Assembly: GCA_024278035.1 (NCBI GenBank)
Contig: JAJRUA010000073.1
Coordinates: 1 to 6,089 of the forward strand
DNA length: 6,089 nucleotides
Reading direction: 5' to 3'
From: Planctomycetota bacterium
GTDB lineage: Bacteria; Planctomycetota; Planctomycetia; Pirellulales; Lacipirellulaceae
The notes under the pieces are model-generated. The model was not told the origin of the DNA. It searched no databases and saw nothing but the letters and a program-made list of their open reading frames with translations. Made by a program: the position numbers and the translations under genes. Positions within the stretch are counted from its first letter, which is position 1; each line of letters begins with the position of its first letter. Below, one piece after another: positions 1 through 5,691 of the stretch.

Positions 1-2
1 AA

Positions 3-1436
3 CGTCCTTATTGTCATTTACGTAAGCTCGGAGAAGAGATTCACATTGTCTTTGTGCCGGGCCTGGAAGCCGAGCTTCCGGCAGGAACAGGGCACCTCTA
101 TCATGCTGTCTTGCGACTCTCGGACGGGTCTTTCTACGCAACCGATGGAACGCTGATCGGTACGGTTGATGCGGCTCCCTTGTCGAGTGCTAACGCGACG
201 TTGGCGATGGATGCTTCGGTCAAGGGGAATAATCTTCAGGCAATGGGAGTTGGGTTCGACGAATCGGGCAATCCCACTGCCTGTGTCAAGGAGGTTGTTG
301 GCCTTACCAGTCTGTATCACCATACGCGGTGGAATGGAACGGCGTGGAACTCTGAGGAGGTTGTATCAGGAGGCGAAACACTTTATGGCCCTTCAGAAGG
401 AGCTTCGCAGCCAGGCTTCTTGCCAGGGTGGTGGCAACTCCGAGACGGGAACAAAGCGCTCGCCTCGGTCCAAGTCGAGGACCGAACCCATGAGGTTCGT
501 GAGTACACACGCCAGAGCAACGGGGCTTGGTCTTATAAGGTGCTAAGTTCGGCTAATTCGACCAATAAAATTCGGCCTATCGGAATCGAAAACGCTCACC
601 CTGAAATGCAAGTTCTTTTTCTGGCTGGTGAGTACCATCAATTTGACTCTGGCGATACGCGACTCGACCTGTGTGCTTATCCAGGCCCCGTTAATACAGG
701 ACGGCTTACTGCGTTAGTCAAACTTGACTTTGATGGCACTAGTGATGTGGTTCTCGAATTGGTGGCAGGCGATACGGGGTCCAAGGCTCCCGATCCTTTT
801 CCAGAAGCTGCTGTGATATCGCTAGGTGAGATAGGCAGAAGAACGATCCTTGACGATTCATCTGCCTCTTTGGATTCCCTATCAGGCATCACGGTAATCG
901 GAGCCATGACGCCCAAGTCTTTGGGAGGCAATCAGTACTTTGTCAGCGATCTCGACTCCGGTAGTACGAAAGAACATATTTGGTTTCGCATTAAAGGAAC
1001 CACAGGCAACCCCCACTTCGGACTGGCCCTTACCAATGGCAATTTCGGCGTCGAGGGGACGGATATCCCCGCAACCGCGGGTTCGCTGTATTCGGTATGC
1101 GGTAGCTATGACGGGATAACCAACCGCATCGCTCGTAATGGCGTACTTTCCACTACGGCGGTAGCCGCAACGGCGGCACTCAAAGACTCGGGCGCTGGTC
1201 CGCTTTGGGCAGGTACGTCCCCTCATGAGGCCGGCAATTCGGGCGCTCAGCTAGCCGGTTCACTTGATTTCTTAATGATCCTGCCCTCAGGGCAAACCGA
1301 TGCGTGGATGCGGATGGCAACGCTCGGCTGTGGACCGGCAGTTTATACAGCGGGAGCATGGGGGGATTTGCCTGCGATTGAGTTCTCAAGTGCTATCGCA
1401 GGGGCTCATGCTGTGGGCGAGGTTGTTCAAAATTGA
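3..1436 (+). CDS. BNR-4-like beta-propeller / LamG-like protein, 5'-partial (candidate phage tail fibre)
   Basis: The reading frame is open to the left edge, so the gene begins upstream; a GTG at 54 is the first in-window start-like codon but probably internal. About 477 residues are visible. The first codons read RPYCHL...GEEIHIVFV, followed by GHLYHAVLRLSDGSFYATDGT. This resembles the repeated RPY / IYHA.YRDGKFY.ADGT pattern of BNR-4 (sialidase-type) beta-propellers, and such blades seem to fill roughly the first 230 residues. The C-terminal part (about residues 285-430) has the look of a LamG/concanavalin-like jelly roll, with LYSVCGSYDG, an RNGVLSTTAV strand and AGSLDFLMI near its end. 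No catalytic motif or membrane segment is evident. Both fold types bind glycans. The three small phage-like genes downstream suggest a tail fibre or receptor-binding protein, but a host carbohydrate-binding protein remains possible. A 46-bp gap separates it from the next gene. Fold assignments are by eye. Confidence 0.75.
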   Translation, partial: RPYCHLRKLGEEIHIVFVPGLEAELPAGTGHLYHAVLRLSDGSFYATDGTLIGTVDAAPLSSANATLAMDASVKGNNLQAMGVGFDESGNPTACVKEVVGLTSLYHHTRWNGTAWNSEEVVSGGETLYGPSEGASQPGFLPGWWQLRDGNKALASVQVEDRTHEVREYTRQSNGAWSYKVLSSANSTNKIRPIGIENAHPEMQVLFLAGEYHQFDSGDTRLDLCAYPGPVNTGRLTALVKLDFDGTSDVVLELVAGDTGSKAPDPFPEAAVISLGEIGRRTILDDSSASLDSLSGITVIGAMTPKSLGGNQYFVSDLDSGSTKEHIWFRIKGTTGNPHFGLALTNGNFGVEGTDIPATAGSLYSVCGSYDGITNRIARNGVLSTTAVAATAALKDSGAGPLWAGTSPHEAGNSGAQLAGSLDFLMILPSGQTDAWMRMATLGCGPAVYTAGAWGDLPAIEFSSAIAGAHAVGEVVQN

Positions 1437-1471
1437 TTCCGGTTGGTTTCTCTGATCGGGCGTTTCCTACT

Positions 1472-1478
1472 GGAGGAG
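1472..1478 (+). promoter_or_regulatory. Strong Shine-Dalgarno site for the 133-residue protein
   Basis: GGAGGAG lies just upstream of the ATG at 1483, with six bases between GGAGG and the start. It fixes the start of that gene. The housekeeping genes in the right half of the window lack such a site. Confidence 0.8.
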
Positions 1479-1482
1479 AAAG

Positions 1483-1884
1483 ATGGTGGCGAATTTAAGG
1501 GACATTTATGGGACCGTGCATGTGAACAGTAGCACCGATCTTCTGGCACGCGTTGTTGATGTCAATGGCGATTTAATTATGGGAGCCAATGTTGCCTCCC
1601 TAACGTACTCCGTTCAAGAGCACGGCGGCTGTGTGATAGAAGAGGGGACTGTCGTCGATGGTCACGATAAGGTCGCACTCGTCGTGAGTGAGGTCTTTAC
1701 TGACGGGTTACAGACTGACGGAGCTTGGACAGTGGATGCGATCGGATACAACTTCCGGCACACCGTGGACACCTCAGTCAACGAGGCATTTCTCCGTGCC
1801 GGCTATCTCTATCAAGTCCGCTACGACTTGTCTCTTTTGGATGGCAGCAAAGTGGTCTTTCGTTACGAACTAAAGGCGATATGA
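1483..1884 (+). CDS. Hypothetical beta-rich protein, probable phage structural component
   Basis: This 133-residue protein starts at an ATG behind a strong GGAGGAG ribosome-binding site. I do not recognise a named family. It has no signal peptide, no membrane segment and no enzyme motif. The composition is beta-strand rich. An early segment (LLARVVDVNGDLIMGANVASLTYSVQ, given here as LLARVVDVNGDLI then GANVASLTYSV) and a C-terminal segment (YQVRYDLSLLDGSKVVFRYE) alternate hydrophobic and polar residues as in an Ig-like sandwich. Several phage baseplate and fibre-accessory proteins have that general shape, but this comparison is inference. Its stop codon overlaps the next start (ATGA at 1881-1884), so the two are probably translationally coupled. 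The position between the propeller/LamG protein and an adaptor-like protein supports a role in a virion or virion-derived particle. Confidence 0.8.
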   Translation: MVANLRDIYGTVHVNSSTDLLARVVDVNGDLIMGANVASLTYSVQEHGGCVIEEGTVVDGHDKVALVVSEVFTDGLQTDGAWTVDAIGYNFRHTVDTSVNEAFLRAGYLYQVRYDLSLLDGSKVVFRYELKAI

Positions 1885-2102
1885 AAATGAATGACAAACA
1901 AACGATTGAAGCGATACGTTCGCAATCACTAGCGCAGATTCAAGAGGTGCGTGCGAGCTTAAAACCGACGTACTGGATTGATGGGCAACGGGTTCACTGG
2001 GAGCAGTATGTGGAATCTTTGCAGCGAACGGTTGATTGGTGCGATCAAAAGTTGATCGATGGCGAGCCATACGAGGTGAATTCACAAGGAGGAGGACTAT
2101 GA
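1881..2102 (+). CDS. Small hypothetical protein in phage-like operon
   Basis: A 73-residue protein whose ATG overlaps the preceding stop (ATGA). The frame stays open upstream to about 1725, but starting there would overlap the previous gene by 160 bp, so 1881 is preferred. A second in-frame ATG at 1887 is equally usable, and a weak AAAGG at 1872-1876 could serve either. The sequence is hydrophilic. An N-terminal helical part (KQTIEAIRSQSLAQIQEVRA) leads to PTYWIDGQRVHWEQYVESL, then a helix with TVDWCDQKL, and a tail ending QGGGL. The Gly-Gly-Gly tail is encoded by the AAGGAGGAGG that acts as the ribosome-binding site of the next gene. No known domain is recognised. Because of its size and position next to an adaptor-like gene, a small assembly or connector accessory protein is a guess only. 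Confidence 0.8.
   Translation: MKMNDKQTIEAIRSQSLAQIQEVRASLKPTYWIDGQRVHWEQYVESLQRTVDWCDQKLIDGEPYEVNSQGGGL
2086..2095 (+). promoter_or_regulatory. Extended Shine-Dalgarno site inside the upstream gene
   Basis: AAGGAGGAGG gives a near-perfect anti-16S match, with six bases between the first GGAGG and the ATG at 2099. It selects 2099 over in-frame starts further upstream, such as the one near 2036. Confidence 0.8.
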
Positions 2103-2758
2103 CGCTAGGATGGAAAGCGGAGGGCGATTTTGTGCAAGTCGTCGACACGCTCGAAAGTGTTACCTTAAAGAAGGTCGGTTGCATTGGTGAAGTCACAATG
2201 GACGCTTGGCGCTTCTCGGATAAAACGATCGATGAACCGGGAACGGAGGGGGCGGTGCGACGGTCCGAAGCGGTGTGGCAGCTTCCCTTTATTGAGGGGA
2301 CCGATCCACCAAGTGTGGGAGATCGGCTAATTGATTCCGCTGGTACTTGCTGGACCGTCGTCGAAGTCGATCAGTTCCGAGGTGAAACGAGACGCCGATG
2401 TCTTACCCGCCGGATCGCTTTGCGCGCGGACGTCGCGGAGTGGATGGACCTGGAAATAGCCACCTGGAAACCGATCGTACCGGAGCCACCTACTGGCCCT
2501 GAGCTGGAGATCATGGGGTGGCAAGTAGTTCGGCCTGCTTTACGTGCCTGTGCTACCAGAATTGAGACAGCGCCGGATTCAGTAGCTGGCGAACCTGCCG
2601 TACAAAGATATCGAATCACGCTTACAGAACCCATTGAAGCGACTCCGAACTACCGGTTACGGAGCCATGCGGGGCGAGCGTTTCGGATTATCGAGCAAAC
2701 GATCAAAGACCAACTGGGAGAAGGTTGGCGGTACGAAGCGATCCTAGAGACGGAGTAA
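2099..2758 (+). CDS. Head-tail-adaptor-like protein with two similar domains (putative)
   Basis: A 219-residue protein. The ATG at 2099 overlaps the preceding TGA (ATGA) and sits behind AAGGAGGAGG, so the longer in-frame start near 2036 is rejected. No signal peptide, membrane segment or catalytic motif is visible. Two stretches look alike. Around residues 58-106 there is a polar strand, then VGDRLIDSAGTCWTVVEV, a short turn and a basic final strand. Around residues 169-217 there is RYRITL, then NYRLRSHAGRAFRIIEQ, a Gly turn and a final strand. The pattern of a short loop, a G-x-x-(F/W)-x-(I/V) strand, a turn and a last strand recalls phage head-tail adaptor / head-closure proteins. A proline-rich linker (about 124-135) separates the halves. 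The domain call and duplication are by-eye inferences. The last 15 bp overlap the convergent methyltransferase gene. Confidence 0.75.
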   Translation: MTLGWKAEGDFVQVVDTLESVTLKKVGCIGEVTMDAWRFSDKTIDEPGTEGAVRRSEAVWQLPFIEGTDPPSVGDRLIDSAGTCWTVVEVDQFRGETRRRCLTRRIALRADVAEWMDLEIATWKPIVPEPPTGPELEIMGWQVVRPALRACATRIETAPDSVAGEPAVQRYRITLTEPIEATPNYRLRSHAGRAFRIIEQTIKDQLGEGWRYEAILETE

Positions 2759-3859
2759 CGACTGCTGCTTGGCGATCCGGCGATTTTCATGCTTCGTCAG
2801 TTGGCCACAAGCGGCGTCAATATCCTGGCCCATGGAGTAACGTACGGTTGTTACTTGGCCCGTGGATCGAAGGATATGACCAAATGTTTCGATCACTTCG
2901 CGGGAGGAGCCTTCAAGGTGAGGTGCTTCAACAACCCGGTTGTAGGGAATCAGGTTGACGTGAACTCGAAGCCCTTTTAGCCACTCAATCAATTGGTTGG
3001 CTTGCTCAGGCGAGTCATTGATCCCTTTGAGCATAAGATACTCTATCAATACGGGGGTTCGCTTGCTCTGAAGGTAGTTGAGTTCTTCGATGCAGGACCA
3101 AAGGTCGGTTAGTGGATAGCGTTTAGCAAGAGGAATAATGGACTCTCGAATCGCTTGATCCGCTGAATGGAGAGAAAGAGCAAACTTGGCTAGAGGGAAT
3201 CGTTTTGCTGTTCGTAGAAGTCCCTCGGTGATGCCAACCGTGCTGATGAGGATGCGAGTCAGCGAGTGATGGAAGGCGTTGTTTCGGGCGAGGGCCTCTA
3301 AGCTTGCGTGGAGATTTTGTTCGTTATGAAACGGTTCGCCCATCCCCATGAAGACGATATTGCGAACCCGCCTGCTCTCTTCACGGAGAAGTCGGTTGGC
3401 CTGAGCAACCTGATCGAGAATCTCCGCTACTGTTAGGTTTTGAGCAATTCCCATACGGCCTGTTGCACAAAAATCACAAGCTGCCGCACAGCCGATTTGG
3501 CTAGAAATACAAAGGGAGACCCGTCCGGTTGCGGCTCGTAGAATAACAGACTCGATGGCAAACCTAGCGACGGTTCGGAAGATCAGTCGGGTGGCACCAT
3601 CAACCGAGGAATCGAATCGCTGATCAAGTTGAAGTTCACTCAATCGAACTCGCTCTGCAAACGAGTTTCGCGCCTCTGGCGGTAAAGATTCGAGGGCCGT
3701 TTCTGGGGAGTGGGAGTGCTTGAAGAAAGCAGTGCAAAGTTTTCGTACATCGCCAGGTTCCAGACGCAAATCCTTCCGAACAAGGTCCATGTGAGTGGCA
3801 TCAAAGATCGTGCCTACGCTTTGTTTAGTTGCTTTATTCACGTCAAGCAGAAAACCCAT
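2744..3859 (-). CDS. RlmN/Cfr-family 23S rRNA adenine methyltransferase (radical SAM)
   Basis: A cytoplasmic radical-SAM methyltransferase of about 371 residues, close to the usual RlmN length. The family methylates C2 (RlmN) or C8 (Cfr) of A2503 in the 23S rRNA peptidyl-transferase centre; RlmN also modifies some tRNAs. Numbered from the ATG at 3859, the [4Fe-4S] cysteines are C124, C128 and C131 (CAAACDFC). The SAM-binding GMGEP is at 172-176, the SLHS motif is near 229-232, and LIPYN is at 303-307. Both mechanistic cysteines of the family are present: C117 in LCISSQ and C351 in DIDAACGQL, the one that carries the methyl group. An in-frame TTG at 3868 would add three residues and overlap the epmB stop; ATG is preferred because neither has a clear ribosome-binding site. 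The ATG lies five bases after the epmB stop, so the two form one operon. Members of this family with a SMGQDI-type ending may be a paralogue of canonical RlmN, so no symbol is given. Confidence 0.93.
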   Translation of the reverse strand: MGFLLDVNKATKQSVGTIFDATHMDLVRKDLRLEPGDVRKLCTAFFKHSHSPETALESLPPEARNSFAERVRLSELQLDQRFDSSVDGATRLIFRTVARFAIESVILRAATGRVSLCISSQIGCAAACDFCATGRMGIAQNLTVAEILDQVAQANRLLREESRRVRNIVFMGMGEPFHNEQNLHASLEALARNNAFHHSLTRILISTVGITEGLLRTAKRFPLAKFALSLHSADQAIRESIIPLAKRYPLTDLWSCIEELNYLQSKRTPVLIEYLMLKGINDSPEQANQLIEWLKGLRVHVNLIPYNRVVEAPHLEGSSREVIETFGHILRSTGQVTTVRYSMGQDIDAACGQLTKHENRRIAKQQSLLRL

Positions 3860-3864
3860 AGTCG

Positions 3865-4884
3865 TCAAATAAGTGGAGTTTTGTAGGGCTCGCCGGATAG
3901 CTCAGCTACAAAACACGGAACAAGATAACCAGGAAGGCGACGCCGGAGTTCGCTTAAAAGCCATTTGCCTTGCTCTAGCGAAACGGCAAAGTGAGAAGCT
4001 CCTGCAACCGAGTCGAGTTGGTGCAAATAGTAGGGAAGCACACCGGTTCGGAATAGTTTTTCACTTAAATCGACTAGCGTATCAGCGTCGTCATTAACAC
4101 GATCCAAGAGTACCGACTGATTGAGAAGAGTTATGCCAGATTTACGGAGCTTGGAAAAACTATCGGCTACTGACGAATCCATTTCATTCGGATGATTCAC
4201 ATGCACGACAAACACGATACGACTGGTGCAAGCCGAAAAGAGCCGAAGTAAGCCTTCTGTCACACGAGCAGGAATCATAACGGGGAGTCTCGTGTGGATT
4301 CGTATCCGCTCAACGTGAGGGATGTTGTCGATGCGTTTAACGAGATCACTGAGGGCCGAATCGACCAGCATGAGCGGGTCGCCGCCACTTAGGAGAACCT
4401 CTTTGATCGTGGGATCGGATTCGATGATTTGCAATGCCTCGTTCCAAGCCTCGATTCCCTTCGGAACGGTTGAGTAGGGATAGTGTCGCCGAAAACAATA
4501 GCGGCAATGCACAGCACACGCCCCGGTGGTAACCAGCAAAGCGCGTCCATGGTATTTTTGTAGCAGGCCACTGGCAAGGGTTGCGCCCGCATCTCCTACC
4601 GGATCCCTAACAAAACCGGGTTGGGGTGTCATTTCCTCACCGAGAGGCAGGATTTGCCTCAGAAGGGGGTCTCCCGGATCGCCGGGCCGGATTCTTGCCA
4701 CATAGGCCCTGGGGGCAAGCAAACGGAAGGCCGCATGGGCTGTTTTCGCCTGCTGGGCCAGCTCTTCTGGCAACCCTAGTACATGGCAAAGCTCGAAGGG
4801 GTCCCGGATTGCGGTGCGGAGCTGCTCTGACCAATCTTTCCCGGTGGGGCGGACATCGGGCGGAGAGTTCGATAGACTCTGCAT
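3865..4884 (-). CDS. epmB: EF-P (R)-beta-lysine synthase, lysine 2,3-aminomutase family (EpmB)
   Basis: A radical-SAM, PLP-dependent aminomutase of 339 residues, nearly the length of E. coli EpmB (YjeK). EpmB converts L-alpha-lysine to (R)-beta-lysine, which EpmA ligates to EF-P. The cluster motif CAVHCRYCFRR gives C123, C127 and C130. LSGGDPL follows at 165-171 and RIHTRLPV at 195-202. YYLHQLDSVAGASHF (285-299) matches the EpmB substrate-site region and includes D291. The sequence GEPYKTPL near the end supplies K335, expected to form the PLP Schiff base. Like EpmB, and unlike clostridial lysine 2,3-aminomutases, it ends almost directly after this lysine. The divergent neighbour is efp, its expected pathway partner, and the RlmN-like gene follows five bases downstream. 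The ATG at 4884 lacks a Shine-Dalgarno site. The main alternative, a catabolic KamA, is made less likely by the short C-terminus and the efp context. Confidence 0.95.
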   Translation of the reverse strand: MQSLSNSPPDVRPTGKDWSEQLRTAIRDPFELCHVLGLPEELAQQAKTAHAAFRLLAPRAYVARIRPGDPGDPLLRQILPLGEEMTPQPGFVRDPVGDAGATLASGLLQKYHGRALLVTTGACAVHCRYCFRRHYPYSTVPKGIEAWNEALQIIESDPTIKEVLLSGGDPLMLVDSALSDLVKRIDNIPHVERIRIHTRLPVMIPARVTEGLLRLFSACTSRIVFVVHVNHPNEMDSSVADSFSKLRKSGITLLNQSVLLDRVNDDADTLVDLSEKLFRTGVLPYYLHQLDSVAGASHFAVSLEQGKWLLSELRRRLPGYLVPCFVAELSGEPYKTPLI

Positions 4885-4984
4885 TGGAGATGGGACGGCT
4901 TGGAAGTGGTGGTGGCCTTAGGGATTGTCTAAGCCGGCATCATGGAAGGTAGGCCGACCCTATTTATTTGACTTCCGAATCCGA
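4885..4984. promoter_or_regulatory. Divergent epmB / efp intergenic region
   Basis: These 100 bp must hold the 5' signals of both divergent genes. Toward efp, an AT-rich TATTTA at 4961-4966 could be a -10 element with a leader of about a dozen bases, but no convincing -35 is found 16-18 bp upstream. Toward epmB, TAGACAAT on the minus strand (about 4924-4931) is a possible -10. Neither start has a Shine-Dalgarno match. Promoter assignments are weak; the location of the control region is firm only by elimination. Confidence 0.4.
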
Positions 4985-5572
4985 ATGAGAGCTAGCGTGG
5001 GTACAGTCAGCACAAGTGATTTTCGTAAGGGCCTCAAGGTCCAGATCGACGGCGTTCCTTTCGTGATGGTCGAAATGAACTTCCGTAAGCCGGGAAAAGG
5101 GACGGCCCTTTATGAATGCAAAATGAAAAATTTGCTACGGAACACGATCGTTGACCGGACTTACCGGGCTGGTCAGTCGCTAGAAGAAGCGGACGTGATG
5201 GAATTCACGGCCCAGTTCCTCTACCGGCAAGGCGAAGACTTCGTGTTTATGAGCAACCAGGATTATGAGCAATACGAACTCTCTTCGGAGCAGGTGGGCG
5301 ACAATGCCAAGTTCTTGAAGGAGAACATGGATTGCCAGGTGATGACCTTCAATGAAAACCCGATTGGCGTCACCCTGCCTAACCACGTTGTGCTGCAAGT
5401 CGAGTTTGCGGAGCCGGCCCCCAAAGGCAATACGGCCACGGGTGTCCAAAAGCCGGTGAAACTCGAAACCGGGGCCGAAATCTTGGCACCCGCGTTTGTC
5501 AGCACAGGCGAATGGCTTAGGGTTGATACCCGCACCGGGGACTATATTGAAAGAGCGAGCGGACCAGAGTAG
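4985..5572 (+). CDS. efp: Elongation factor P
   Basis: A cytoplasmic translation factor that binds between the P and E sites and promotes peptide-bond formation at polyproline stretches. From the ATG at 4985 it is 195 residues, against 188 in E. coli. The three beta-barrel domains are recognisable. Domain I starts SDFRKGLKVQIDG and contains the loop FRKPGKG, whose K38 corresponds to E. coli K34, the residue that receives beta-lysine. Domain II includes the MSNQDYEQYEL strand and GDNAKFLKEN. The C-terminal OB domain holds GNTATGVQKPVKLETGA and ends with VDTRTGDYIERA, the conserved EF-P signature. A GTG at 4997 would give exactly K34 spacing and cannot be excluded; the TTG at 4925 would add an unlikely N-terminal extension. 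There is no Shine-Dalgarno site. Divergent epmB supplies the modification precursor, so a lysylated EF-P, rather than a rhamnosylated one, is expected. Confidence 0.97.
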   Translation: MRASVGTVSTSDFRKGLKVQIDGVPFVMVEMNFRKPGKGTALYECKMKNLLRNTIVDRTYRAGQSLEEADVMEFTAQFLYRQGEDFVFMSNQDYEQYELSSEQVGDNAKFLKENMDCQVMTFNENPIGVTLPNHVVLQVEFAEPAPKGNTATGVQKPVKLETGAEILAPAFVSTGEWLRVDTRTGDYIERASGPE

Positions 5573-5691
5573 AGTTCCTCCTGCCCCAGCAAGCGTGTCG
5601 GGTGATTCTGAGTGAGCCGTTCCGCCGTGGCCGATTACCGCTGGTAGCGTGGACCAATTTTTACTTCCCCTGGCTTACGAAAGCGAAAACC
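5573..5691. other. Intergenic region between efp and the membrane-protein gene
   Basis: This 119-bp stretch has no gene. It contains a weak hairpin (CGCT-GGT-AGCG, 5639-5649) with a TTTTT run eight or nine bases further on. The stem is only four base pairs and the T run is detached, so I do not call a terminator. No clear promoter is seen. Confidence 0.4.

Noticed and set aside
1725..1880. Longer start for the 73-residue protein
   Set aside because: It would overlap the 133-residue gene by 160 bp; the ATGA junction at 1881 is the typical coupled arrangement.
2036..2098. Longer start for the 219-residue protein
   Set aside because: The AAGGAGGAGG site is placed for the ATG at 2099, and the extension overlaps the 73-residue gene.
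2725..2980. Short plus-strand open frames after the phage-like operon
   Set aside because: They are antisense to the conserved C-terminal part of the RlmN-like enzyme and show no domain; they do not continue the operon.
4626..4952. 108-codon plus-strand open frame opposite the start of epmB
   Set aside because: It is antisense to well-conserved epmB coding sequence, and its Gly/Arg/Pro-rich product looks like a shadow frame.
4925..4984. N-terminal extension of EF-P from a TTG at 4925
   Set aside because: It adds 20 residues with no counterpart in EF-P and covers most of the divergent control region; the ATG at 4985 fits the family N-terminus.
5639..5665. Possible rho-independent terminator after efp
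   Set aside because: The stem is only four base pairs and the T run is eight or nine bases away from it.
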